This document shows, in pieces, positions 48,607 to 55,585 of a stretch of DNA of 55,585 nt. Position 1 is the first letter of the stretch; each line of letters begins with the position of its first letter. The notes below the pieces were generated by a model. The model saw nothing but the letters and a program-made list of their open reading frames with translations. It was not told the origin of the DNA and ran no database searches. Origin of the DNA: Planctomycetota bacterium (GTDB lineage Bacteria > Planctomycetota > Phycisphaerae > WQYP01); contig JAJYFE010000006.1 of assembly GCA_021785435.1 (NCBI GenBank), positions 1 through 55,585 on the forward strand, in the 5' to 3' direction. Both the position numbers and the translations under genes were made by a program.

Positions 48607-49818
48607 ATGCCTGAAGACAAAGTTAAATGTCCTAAGTGTGGCCATATATTTGCCATTGCGTCCGCGCTTAGCGAGGACATCGAGGAGAGATTGCGTGGCG
48701 AATTTGATGCCCGGTTGAGCGCTGCGGCCAAGGAAAAGAATGACGCCGACGCCGCATGGAGGAAGAAACTCGCCGCGAAGGATGAGGAATATGAGGGGAT
48801 GTTAACGGCGGCAAAAAAAGAGTTGCTACAACAGGCCGAAAAACGGGCAAGAGCGGAAACTCAAAGCGAGCTTGAGACAGTTCAGGATCAGCTCAAACAG
48901 AGCAACCAACAACTGAGCGCCGCGAAGAAGCGGGAGCTTTCGTTGCGCTTGAAGGAGCAAGAATTGCAACAACGCGCCGAAGACATCAAACTTGAGACTG
49001 CCCAGAGGCTTGCGGCGGAACGGAGCAAAATCAACAAAGCAGCAGAGACCCGCGTGCTGGAACAGCACCACCTGAAGGACGCCGAGAAAGACAGACAGCT
49101 TGCTGACATGCGGAAGCAAATTGACGCCCTGCAACGTAAGGCGGAGCAGGGTTCGCAAAAACTTCAAGGCGAGGTGCTGGAGGAAGATCTTGAGGCGCTG
49201 CTCACAGCGGCTTTTCCTACAGACGACATAAGGCCGGTAGCTGGCGGCAAGCGCGGCGGTGACATTGTCCACGCCATCGCCGCAAAGGGCGGCCAACAGG
49301 CCGGCCGCATCCTCTGGGAAGCGAAAAACACCAAGGCTTGGAGTGACGCCTGGCTTGACAAAGCACGACAAGACCAACGCGCGGAGAAGGCGGAAGAAGT
49401 CATCATTGTGTCCACGGTCTTGCCGAAAGGTGTGGCGCATTTCGGCCAAGTGGAGGGCGTGTGGGTTTCCGAGCCAGTGTACGCCATTGGATTTGCAACG
49501 GTGCTGCGGGCAGAGATCGTTAAACTCGGTGCGGCGTGGGCCTCCAATGGGGACCGCTCTGATAAGATGGAGCAACTTTACGGCTACCTCTGCGGAACGG
49601 AATTCCGGCAGCGCGTTGAGGCCATCGTTGAGTGTTTTGGGGCCATGCAGGAGGAACTGGAACAGGAAAAGCGTGCGATGGAGCGGAGTTGGGCGAAGCG
49701 CGGCAAGCAACTTGAAAGGGTGCTCAAGAGCACCGCCGGGATGTACGGCGACCTTCAGGGGATTATCGGGCGCCAAGCCTTACCAACGGTCAAGCCACTG
49801 GCGCTACCCGGCGGTTAG
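48607..49818 (+). CDS. DUF2130 protein with coiled coil and PD-(D/E)XK-like nuclease domain
   Basis: The 403-residue product begins with a two-Cys zinc-ribbon-like segment (MPEDKVKCPKCGHIFAIASA), then a long charged coiled coil (about residues 25-195: AAKEKNDADAAWRKKLAAKD, QLKQSNQQLSAAKKRELSLR). The C-terminal DUF2130 domain shows VAGGKRGGDIVHAIAAKGGQ, ILWEAKNTKAWSDAWLDKAR, whose Asp and Glu-x-Lys fit the PD-(D/E)XK/RmuC-like nuclease superfamily to which DUF2130 is assigned. Start is ATG 48607; the ribosome site is weak. It lies in a toxin-antitoxin and nuclease-rich island and may take part in DNA degradation; that is inferred. Confidence 0.82.
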   Translation: MPEDKVKCPKCGHIFAIASALSEDIEERLRGEFDARLSAAAKEKNDADAAWRKKLAAKDEEYEGMLTAAKKELLQQAEKRARAETQSELETVQDQLKQSNQQLSAAKKRELSLRLKEQELQQRAEDIKLETAQRLAAERSKINKAAETRVLEQHHLKDAEKDRQLADMRKQIDALQRKAEQGSQKLQGEVLEEDLEALLTAAFPTDDIRPVAGGKRGGDIVHAIAAKGGQQAGRILWEAKNTKAWSDAWLDKARQDQRAEKAEEVIIVSTVLPKGVAHFGQVEGVWVSEPVYAIGFATVLRAEIVKLGAAWASNGDRSDKMEQLYGYLCGTEFRQRVEAIVECFGAMQEELEQEKRAMERSWAKRGKQLERVLKSTAGMYGDLQGIIGRQALPTVKPLALPGG

Positions 49819-49842
49819 GCGCGCCTTAAGAACCCGTCCTTA

Positions 49843-51333
49843 GCTCGACTTTTGCCAATTTTGAGCCTGCTATCCCGTTCGGCTGACCATATCCAGAACG
49901 GTACGGCGCAAAAGCGGCGGGAATTTTTGCAAACCCCCGTGCATCCACGGCTGTTTCAAAATCGTTTGTTCCCAGAGCGACCGCCGCACGGTGGCCAGGG
50001 CATCGGCGAAGGTCGGTTCCGCCTTGACATACCATGGGGTCTGGTGCGGCGAGACCTTGGCGTGTTTCAGGTGCTCGGCATAGATCAGGCATATGACGCT
50101 GAACAGCCCCAGCAAGCATGGGGCGGCGCGCAGTACCGACCGGCTGACACGTTGGCGTGTGGTTTCGAAGCCCAGATGGGCACGCACTTCTTGAAAGGTC
50201 GTCTCGATGGGCCAGCGGCGCGTGAACAAGCTGACCATCTGTGTCGGGGGCCGTGTGGAATCGGTACTGTAGATCCAGTCGTCGCGATGCGTACCGTCGA
50301 GATCGTGCACCTGCACCCAGCGCACCGGCACCAGGCCCTGGCCAGCCTTGTACCACCAGCCGGTATCGCTGGTCAGAGCCACGCGTCGCGTGGCTCCGCC
50401 ATACCAACGGACCGTCGCCGGTTTGCCACGTTGGCGCCGGGCCACGGTCTGCTGTGGTGCGGGCAGTTTCCGGCCCTTGATCCGCGGGCGGCCGGCGCCA
50501 GCCCGGCGCTGGGGCGGTGGAGCGTACAGGTTGGCCTCGGGATGAAAGCGGCGGATCCGCGTGGCGTGCCGGCGATGACGATAAAAGAAACGCGCCAATT
50601 CGTGCGACCCAAAGCCCCCATCGCCCAGAAAGACGTATTTTCTTTGGGGAAACCAGTGGATCCGCACCGCCATCAGTTGGCACGCCAACGGCGCCGGCGT
50701 CTTGTGACGCCGCCCTTCGGCCCGGTTCTCCGGCTGGCCACGATACAACGCGCACAGCGCCGGCAACGCCCCGTGACGCGAAGTGAAGGGAAAGTGCACC
50801 ACGATCGTCAGGACCACCCACTTGTGGCCCCACTTCCAGACGGTCAGACTGTGACTGGAACGCACCGCATCGCGATGTTGGGCTTTGCCGTAAACCTTCG
50901 CGCCACGATGCTGGGCCACCGTGTCGTCGCCGGCCACCAGCACCGGCTGATCTTCCGGAATCCACTGGAGCACCGCCGACACCCAGACCTTGCCCAGGGG
51001 CCAGAGCGACCAAGAGCCGCGACTGAACACACGGTGGTAACTGCTGAAGTGACCCTGGGCGATCGAACGTACCGTCCAGAGCACGTTGGCGACCGTGCGC
51101 CGGCCCATGGCCAAAATTACCCCGACCCAAAGCACCCTCGCCCGCTGGAAAGTGGGCCGGGTAAATGCTATAGAGAAAGTCGAGATCAGCGGCTCCGCCG
51201 CCGTGGGCATCGAGACCATATCGGACTCCTTCCCGATTCACTGTGTGAACAACTGCGAGTGTACGGGGGAGTCCGATCTTTTTATAGCAATATGGGCTCA
51301 TGCCGGACGCCTTAAAAATGGCAAAAGTCGAGC
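49843..51333. mobile_element. IS701-like insertion sequence, complete
   Basis: The element is bounded by inverted repeats: GCTCGACTTTTGCCA at 49843-49857 and its reverse complement at 51319-51333. The nearest three bases on either side are TTA (49840-49842 and 51334-51336), part of a TTAG that may be a target duplication; IS701-type elements favour YTAR targets. The single gene at 49870-51219 is intact, so the copy could be active. A related end sequence occurs at 55248-55264. Confidence 0.75.
49870..51219 (-). CDS. IS701-family-like DDE transposase
   Basis: The 449-residue product carries the three catalytic acids of a DDE transposase: Asp in QPVLVAGDDTVAQHRGAKVY, Asp in QRKYVFLGDGGFGSHELARF and Glu in WPIETTFQEVRAHLGFETTR. 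Other family-like stretches are VLTIVVHFPFTSRHGALPAL and RRTVLDMVSRTG at the end. AAGGAG lies a few bases before ATG 51219. No frameshift is seen. The IS701 label is by style and TTAG target; IS4-type alternatives remain possible. It sits 50 bases from the DUF2130 gene and close to tRNA-Ser. Confidence 0.85.
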   Translation of the reverse strand: MVSMPTAAEPLISTFSIAFTRPTFQRARVLWVGVILAMGRRTVANVLWTVRSIAQGHFSSYHRVFSRGSWSLWPLGKVWVSAVLQWIPEDQPVLVAGDDTVAQHRGAKVYGKAQHRDAVRSSHSLTVWKWGHKWVVLTIVVHFPFTSRHGALPALCALYRGQPENRAEGRRHKTPAPLACQLMAVRIHWFPQRKYVFLGDGGFGSHELARFFYRHRRHATRIRRFHPEANLYAPPPQRRAGAGRPRIKGRKLPAPQQTVARRQRGKPATVRWYGGATRRVALTSDTGWWYKAGQGLVPVRWVQVHDLDGTHRDDWIYSTDSTRPPTQMVSLFTRRWPIETTFQEVRAHLGFETTRQRVSRSVLRAAPCLLGLFSVICLIYAEHLKHAKVSPHQTPWYVKAEPTFADALATVRRSLWEQTILKQPWMHGGLQKFPPLLRRTVLDMVSRTG

Positions 51334-51463
51334 TTAGCCACGCCTGCCTCGCGACGAGGGCTTCATCGGCGCGCGTCGCCGTGAGATCGTGGTCGCCAAT
51401 ACCTACCGTGCCGTTGAAAAGCGGCGCCGCGGCGAGTAGAGTCATTACTGAGCAATGAGCTTC

Positions 51464-51550
51464 GGAGGCGTGGCAGAGTGGTTGATTGCGCTGGTCTTGA
51501 AAACCGGTGACGGGGCAACTCGTCCGGGGGTTCGAATCCCTCCGCCTCCG
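51464..51550 (+). tRNA. tRNA-Ser (UGA anticodon)
   Basis: An 87-base class II tRNA: acceptor GGAGGCG/CGCCTCC with discriminator G, D-arm, anticodon arm CTGGT-CTTGAAA-ACCGG with anticodon TGA (reads TCA), long variable arm GTGACGGGGCAACTCGTCC and T-arm GGGGG-TTCGAAT-CCCTC. The long variable arm is typical of serine. CCA is not encoded. Confidence 0.95.
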
Positions 51551-51786
51551 TTCGCCCAGAGGGCGAACCGAGCAGGAGAGCGGTTGAGCAGGAGATCAGG
51601 AGAGCAAATAAAGCTGGCGCAGCAGAGCGGTTTGCGGCGGGGACCACGGCGCGCCTGCGGTCTACTGTTCTCCGGTTCTCCTGTTCCACAAACAGAGCAG
51701 GAGAGCGAATAAAGACCGAACATCCCCCCCCCGGCGGAGCCGGGGACTATGTGCGCCAATCGCTGAAAACTGATCGCTGATCGCCT
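51551..51786. other. spacer between tRNA-Ser and the Nudix gene
   Basis: Contains GAGCAGGAGAGCGGTTGAGC and AGCAGGAGAGCGAATAAAG-type short direct repeats (51570-51590 and 51696-51715), and CTGAAAACTGATCGCTGATC at 51764. No gene is supported and no attachment-site copy of the tRNA end was found. Confidence 0.4.
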
Positions 51787-52377
51787 ATGTCTAACTTACC
51801 CTATCGCATCGCGACGCTGGTGTATATTTTCGACGGCCAGGGACGGCTGCTGCTGCTGCGCCGGTCCGGGACGCCCAACTTTAATCTTTACTCCCCCATT
51901 GGCGGAAAATTAGAGCAGGCCAGCGGCGAATCACCGTATGCCTGTGCTTTACGTGAAGTGCGGGAGGAAGCCGGGGTGCAATTGGAATTGGCGGACCTGC
52001 GGTTGTGCGGCATCGTTTCGGAACGGGCTTTCGAGGGCCGGGGGCACTGGCTTATTTTCTGTTTTGAATCGCTACGGACGGTGGAGTTATCCGAACGTAA
52101 CATCAGCGAAGGCCGCCTGGAATGGGTGGCACCCGACGCGGTGGCGGCTAAACCTATTCCCAATACGGATCGCGAAATAATCTGGCCGCTGGTGCGGCGA
52201 CACAGCGCCATGCTCAACCACGGAGGCACCCATCGGCGGGAGATTTTCAGCGTGCATATCGACTGCAGCCGCCCGGGCGATGACTCCCTGCGCATCACGC
52301 TTGAGAGCGGCGAGACGGAATGGACCGCAACTTTGAATCACCAGGGACGCGGCCACGAAGTAAAAACGCTAAAGTAA
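51787..52377 (+). CDS. Nudix hydrolase
   Basis: The 196-residue product has a Nudix domain at about residues 8-130: ATLVYIFDGQGRLLLLRRSG, then the Nudix box region GGKLEQASGESPYACALREV with REEAGV completing it. The helical part (E-x7-RE-x2-EE-x-G) is intact, but there are two extra residues between the Gly pair and the Glu compared with the usual GX5E spacing. The C-terminal 60 residues form a beta-rich extension (IFSVHIDCSRPGDDSLRITL). It resembles NUDIX enzymes of nucleotide or (di)phosphate pools; substrate unknown. The start has no strong ribosome site. Confidence 0.82.
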   Translation: MSNLPYRIATLVYIFDGQGRLLLLRRSGTPNFNLYSPIGGKLEQASGESPYACALREVREEAGVQLELADLRLCGIVSERAFEGRGHWLIFCFESLRTVELSERNISEGRLEWVAPDAVAAKPIPNTDREIIWPLVRRHSAMLNHGGTHRREIFSVHIDCSRPGDDSLRITLESGETEWTATLNHQGRGHEVKTLK

Positions 52378-52464
52378 GAGGCAAACAACCTGGGCCAGTC
52401 CATCTGAGGTGTTGTCCGCTCGTGCTTTGTCACCACATAGCTTGCGGGTACCCCGGCCGCCACC

Positions 52465-52546
52465 ATTCCCCGGGTCGCCGTGGGCAAGTCGCTACGGCGA
52501 CCCAAAGACCGGTGCTGCGGGTTCGGTGGCGGGTTCGGGGCTCTTT
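52465..52546 (-). repeat. inverted copy of the 4765-4844 repeat
   Basis: On the minus strand it reads AGAGCCCCGAACCCGCCACC ... GCAGCACCGGTCTTTGGGTC ... GCCCACGGCGACCCGGGGAA, clearly homologous to 4765-4844. It lies between the Nudix gene and the acidic-tail gene. Confidence 0.6.
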
Positions 52547-52589
52547 CGCCCACCAGAAATGTATCGATTGAGAAAGCACTGAGACCTAT

Positions 52590-53003
52590 TCAGGTCTCTT
52601 CATCTTCGTCGTAAAACGTATCCTCGTCATCGTCGTCGTCGTCGTCGAGGTCGTCGTCGAAATCATCGTCCGACTCGTCGTCGTCGAAGTCGTCGTCCTC
52701 GTCGTCGAGGTCGTCGTCCTCATCGAGTTCGTCTTCCTCCTCGTCGAGGTCATCCTCTTCCTCGTCGCCGCGGCGCTTGGCCCAGGCCTGCAGCGAGCCA
52801 GCCGTAAAGGCCCAGCGCTGAAACCGACCATCTCCGGCGGCCTGGCCGCATCCATCCCCGATTTCCACGGCGAGGCTCAAAACGTCCCACAGCCCAGCGG
52901 CGCCCGTTCCGCCGTGGAAGAATTCAGCCGCCGTGGACTCGGTCGCACCGAGTATCGCCTGCTGGTTGCCGCTGTCGTTCCCACACCTGGCACATGTCAA
53001 CAT
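52590..53003 (-). CDS. small protein with CxxC motif and highly acidic Asp/Glu tail
   Basis: The 137-residue product begins MLTCARCGNDSGNQQAILGA with a single CxxC pair, then has a hydrophobic middle (AAGLWDVLSLAVEIGDGCG) and from about residue 80 an almost pure Asp/Glu tail (about 50 residues, with DDDFDDDLDDDDDDDED). The tail gives the gene an unusual strand-biased TCGTCG-rich DNA. GGAG lies 9 bases before ATG 53003. It is probably a nucleic-acid- or metal-associated protein; no known family is recognised. A calcium- or basic-protein-binding role for the tail is speculative. Confidence 0.65.
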   Translation of the reverse strand: MLTCARCGNDSGNQQAILGATESTAAEFFHGGTGAAGLWDVLSLAVEIGDGCGQAAGDGRFQRWAFTAGSLQAWAKRRGDEEEDDLDEEEDELDEDDDLDDEDDDFDDDESDDDFDDDLDDDDDDDEDTFYDEDEET

Positions 53004-53198
53004 GGCTGCATCTCCGTTAGCCTGACCCTTCTGCCGCAGGGTTTACCACCGGCCTGACCCGCCACCCCGCGTCCCGCTGCCCGGCCTACGGGCGAATCTT
53101 TCCGCAATTCGCCGCGCCGGTCATGCGCCGGTAAAATACAAATAATCTTGGACAAGTCAATCCCGCCGCGGTTACATTATAGGGAGAAAGGGGTTCCC

Positions 53199-53702
53199 GT
53201 GGAGGCGATAAAAAAGGTCGCGGTTTTTCCGGGCACCTTCGATCCGCCCACACTGGGCCATCTGGATGTGATCCGGCGCGGGCGAAAGTTGTTCGATCAT
53301 CTGATCGTGGCGATCGGCCACAATCCGGACAAGAGCGATCTGTTTGCGCCAGCGGTGCGGCTGGAGTTGCTGCGCGAACTGACCGCGGGGATGGCCGAGG
53401 TAACGGTGGAATCGTATGACGGCCTGACCGTGGAATTCGTACGGCGGCGGGGAGCGGTGGCCATTTTGCGGGGGTTGCGCAACTTCACCGATCTGGACTA
53501 CGAATTTCAGCTGGCCCTGACCAATCGGGCGGTAGCCGGGGTGGAAACCGTTTTCATCATGACCGGCCAGCAGTACGGCTTTACGAGCAGCAGTCTGATT
53601 CGGCAGATGTTGGCGATGGGGGGAGATATGAAACAACTCGGCGGCCTGCTGCCGGAGTTGGTGATCCGTCGCCTGGAAGAACAGCACGGCCAGGGCCGGT
53701 GA
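53199..53702 (+). CDS. coaD: phosphopantetheine adenylyltransferase
   Basis: The 167-residue product catalyses the penultimate step of coenzyme A synthesis. It shows VAVFPGTFDPPTLGHLDVIR with the nucleotidyltransferase (T/H)xGH motif, FDHLIVAIGHNPDKSD, VEFVRRRGAVAILRGLRNFT (the conserved RGLR), DLDYEFQLALTNRAV and GFTSSSLIRQMLAMGGDMKQ (the ISSxxVR-type loop). GTG 53199 is chosen because GGGAGAAAGGGG lies just upstream; an in-frame ATG at 53148 would add 17 residues. All expected residues are present. Confidence 0.93.
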   Translation: MEAIKKVAVFPGTFDPPTLGHLDVIRRGRKLFDHLIVAIGHNPDKSDLFAPAVRLELLRELTAGMAEVTVESYDGLTVEFVRRRGAVAILRGLRNFTDLDYEFQLALTNRAVAGVETVFIMTGQQYGFTSSSLIRQMLAMGGDMKQLGGLLPELVIRRLEEQHGQGR

Positions 53703-54523
53703 CGGCATCGGCGGCGCAAGCGCCTGGCAGGGGATCGTGGCGCCCAGACCCCGTCCACCGATCACGTGGCCGAGCCTCCTGCTCATGGCCCGGATCGAGA
53801 GCCGATTGTTCAAGGGGAAATGAAAATCTCCGCTTCCGAAGCCAGCTCCTGGTGCTCGTAATCCTATATTGAGGGCCTGCCCATCAGCAGGAGCAAGATC
53901 CGGATCAGGATGATCCCGGTGGCCTGTCCATACCGGCATGGCCGCCGATCGATATAACGGCGACATGGGCGTACGGCGGGCCGCCGCAGGCCGAGACTTA
54001 GCCCGGATATTGCCCCGCCTTGACGGACGAAACGGGCGACCCATTGGCCGGTCATGTCCCGATGGCCGCTGCGAACGCCCGGGCTTGCGCCGCCGCAAAT
54101 CGGCCGCCTGCCAATTGCCGTCCGGCGCGTAAGTATGGACCGGCGCCCGGATTACCCCGGCGAGCGCCTGGTGGTGTGCTTGAATCCACGGCTGACGCAG
54201 CAGCGGCAAAAACGCGAAGCCCTTCTGGCCTTCTGGCAGCCACGGAGAAGGCTTGGTCGATCCTGGCGGCGTAAGTAGATCGGGCCTGACCGAAGGGGGC
54301 GGCCCGGGGACCGTCAACCTGAGCGGCGGGGAGGCGGGCCGGCCCATCAACCCTTACCAGGTGGTCAAGCCTTGTCCAATGAAGAAAACTCCTGTCAATA
54401 CAGGCATTTTTCATTTCCCATCGGGAGAGCTATAGATTCGTTGTTGGTCGTTTCAAGATCATCACCTGTTTCCGTTTGACCGGCGAACTGGACGCCTCGG
54501 TCCGCCTGCGATAGATTCACGTT
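53703..54523. other. degenerate region between coaD and scpB
   Basis: No intact gene is seen in this 821-base stretch. From 54134 it holds a decayed IS1634-family transposase piece (listed separately). The left part (53703-54130) reads as GC-rich noncoding or unrecognisable transposon debris. The last 100 bases are AT-richer and precede scpB. Confidence 0.45.
54134..54435 (+). pseudogene. IS1634-family transposase, middle fragment with frameshifts
   Basis: In successive frames: MDRRPDYPGERLVVCLNPRL, TQQRQKREALLA then LLAATEKAWSILAA, and finally GRPINPYQVVKPCPMKKTPV. 'GERLVVCxNPxL...REALLAATE' and 'INxYxVxK' are recognisable IS1634 transposase motifs. The frame changes show inactivation. It may derive from the same type of element as the N-terminal piece at 25258. 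Confidence 0.55.
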
Positions 54524-55171
54524 ATGAGCGAGGAGCCAAAATCAGCATCGCCGGAATCGGTCGAGCCGGCGAACCCGCCGCTGCATCTGGCGGCAGAACC
54601 GCCGCCGGAACCGGCGCCTGCTGCGGCCGGCGCCGCGCCCACTGTGGATTCCATGCCGCTGGTGCAGGTGCTGGAAGCGATTCTATTCGCCAGTGACGCC
54701 CCGCTTTCTGCCGGCAAACTGGCCCAAACTCTGGGCCTGGACACAACCCGCCCCGTGCGCCAAGCCATCGAAACGCTTAACGCGTCTTATGCCGAGCGCC
54801 AGGCCGCCTATCGCATCGAAGAACGCGGGGGCGGCTTCCAGTTGTTGACCCTACCGCAGTATGCCGAATACATTCAGCGGCTGGTCCGCAAACGCGAGGA
54901 AAACCGGCTTACCCCCGCCGCACTGGAAACGTTGGCCATCATCGCCTACAAACAACCTATCCTGCGCGTGGATGTCGAGGCGATCCGCGGCGTGGTCTGC
55001 GGGGAAGTCATCCGCACCCTGATGGAATACAACCTGGTGAAAATTGTCGGCCGGGCCGAGGAAGTCGGCCGCCCCATGCTCTATGGCACCACCCGTCACT
55101 TCCTGGAAATATTCGGGCTGGCCAGCTTAAAAGATCTGCCCAAGGCCGAGCAGCTCAAAGAGCCCCGGTAA
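54524..55171 (+). CDS. scpB: segregation and condensation protein B
   Basis: The 215-residue product is ScpB, which with ScpA and SMC forms the bacterial condensin for chromosome segregation. Its first about 45 residues are a Pro/Ala/Glu-rich tail. Then come VQVLEAILFASDAPLSAGKL, AYRIEERGGGFQLLTLPQYA, RLTPAALETLAIIAYKQPIL (the diagnostic ScpB motif), DVEAIRGVVCGEVIRTLMEY and VGRPMLYGTTRHFLEIFGLA. Two winged-helix domains are complete. scpA is not adjacent in the window. The start at 54524 follows a region without a strong ribosome site. Confidence 0.93.
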   Translation: MSEEPKSASPESVEPANPPLHLAAEPPPEPAPAAAGAAPTVDSMPLVQVLEAILFASDAPLSAGKLAQTLGLDTTRPVRQAIETLNASYAERQAAYRIEERGGGFQLLTLPQYAEYIQRLVRKREENRLTPAALETLAIIAYKQPILRVDVEAIRGVVCGEVIRTLMEYNLVKIVGRAEEVGRPMLYGTTRHFLEIFGLASLKDLPKAEQLKEPR

Positions 55172-55458
55172 TGCTGTTAACGGTGCGCGCATTTCGCGTC
55201 CATGGGGGTGCGAAACTCTTCCGCTGGAAACGGCGCCAGCGGGCTAAGCTCGACTTTTGCCGATTTTTGAGGGTGGTGGGATAACAACACCTTTCCCGAG
55301 TTCATCGGGACTTCCAGTCAAGAATCCAGACCGGCTCCTCCACTTGCTGGCCGCCAGTCGACGAATAGGACAAGAGGCTGACCCGCGCCAACGCGGCTTC
55401 CATAGCGGCTCTGCCGGTGAGGCGGTTATAGGGTGGCGGATGTGCTCCCTTGGAATAT
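55172..55458. other. IS-end-like sequence and spacer
   Basis: No gene is supported. CTAAGCTCGACTTTTGCC at 55244-55261 matches the inverted repeats of the IS at 49843, but the following sequence diverges after about 25 bases, so this may be the end of a different related element or a solo remnant. Confidence 0.45.
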
Positions 55459-55585
55459 CTAGGTCGTGTTGACATTCAGGTTGCTCTGCAGCCAGAAGAG
55501 GGTTGAGGCCAGGTGGATAAACCCCAGGAAGTTGCGAGCCGTTTTTTCGTAGCGCGTGGCGATCCGACGAAAGTGTTTCAGACGA
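55459..55585 (-). CDS. IS5-family transposase, C-terminal end (partial, runs off the window)
   Basis: Read leftwards from the window edge, the frame gives RLKHFRRIATRYEKTARNFL, GFIHLASTLFWLQSNLNVNT-T then TAG. 'FxRLKxFRRIATRYEKTA.NFL' is the classic end of IS5-type DDE transposases, where the catalytic Glu would lie just before the window edge. Only about 42 residues are visible, so completeness is unknown. The nearby IS-end-like sequence at 55244-55261 may or may not belong to it. Confidence 0.75.
   Translation of the reverse strand, partial: RLKHFRRIATRYEKTARNFLGFIHLASTLFWLQSNLNVNTT

Noticed and set aside
49826-51445. Minus-strand 539-codon frame overlapping the transposase
   Set aside because: It is the other frame of the IS gene, without domain features; the 449-residue frame with DDE residues is the real one.
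51464-51786. tRNA-Ser as an integration site with attL/attR
   Set aside because: No duplicated 3' end of the tRNA was found in the window, so an attachment site is not supported.
1-55585. CRISPR array
   Set aside because: No set of regularly spaced 25-40 base repeats with unique spacers was found; the direct repeats at 30663 have only two copies.

Overview
The window reads as a chromosomal segment of a GC-rich, diderm bacterium, most likely of the Planctomycetota (Phycisphaerae-like). This is inferred from content: a pseudopilin-like protein with the [11 protein letters not shown]...[10 protein letters not shown] start, a GxGYxYP protein, a sulfatase, Tat-exported beta-helix proteins, and outer-membrane markers (LpxA, coiled-coil porins). 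The lineage is an inference; no rRNA is present. Two tRNAs are visible: Ala(CGC) at 19.4 kb and Ser(UGA) at 51.5 kb.

Layout. 0-0.5 kb: start of aconitase, minus strand. 0.8-7.8 kb: two envelope gene clusters, porin-YceI-YceI and cytochrome c-porin-cytochrome c lipoprotein. Each is preceded by a pair of near-perfect CRP/FNR-family palindromes (TGTGA-N6-TCACA), and the second ends in a clear terminator. 7.8-12.3 kb: an O-methyltransferase, a divergent flavin-split-barrel protein, and two radical SAM/SPASM enzymes, the second closely resembling AhbC/NirJ of alternative heme or heme d1 synthesis. 13-16.5 kb (minus): GNAT acetyltransferase, endonuclease V, TolB-like secreted protein. 16.9-23.9 kb: housekeeping genes (Gfo/Idh oxidoreductase, phosphatidylserine decarboxylase, TlyA-like methyltransferase, tRNA-Ala, FabI, TsaC/Sua5, alanine racemase, D-2-hydroxyacid dehydrogenase), several with stop/start overlaps. 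24-26.2 kb: a graveyard of broken genes and transposases. 26.2-30.6 kb: a structured inverted-repeat element, then hslU, a glycosyltransferase, lpxA and thiE in a tight run.

30.6-43 kb: a GntR/LacI-type regulator behind a consensus sigma-70 promoter and palindrome, a pseudopilin-like protein with a very long leader, two tandem Tat beta-helix (pectate-lyase-superfamily) proteins, a GxGYxYP protein and a sulfatase, with a DUF262/HNH protein inserted. Apart from that insert, this looks like a locus for a sulfated, uronate-containing polysaccharide. 43.7-51.3 kb: an island of toxin-antitoxin pairs and remnants, two PD-(D/E)XK-type proteins, an unknown protein and an intact IS701-like element next to tRNA-Ser; with the DUF262 gene it resembles a defence island. 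51.8-55.6 kb: Nudix hydrolase, an acidic-tailed protein, CoaD, ScpB and more IS debris.

A second theme is dispersed short palindromic DNA: GTCGCC...GGCGAC elements, GCCGAYGCCCCCRTCGGC palindromes, 38- to 98-base repeat units and inverted-repeat-bounded blocks of 90-111 bases. They occupy most intergenic space and have entered open reading frames (GNAT gene, C-terminus of the GntR/LacI regulator, transposase remnants).
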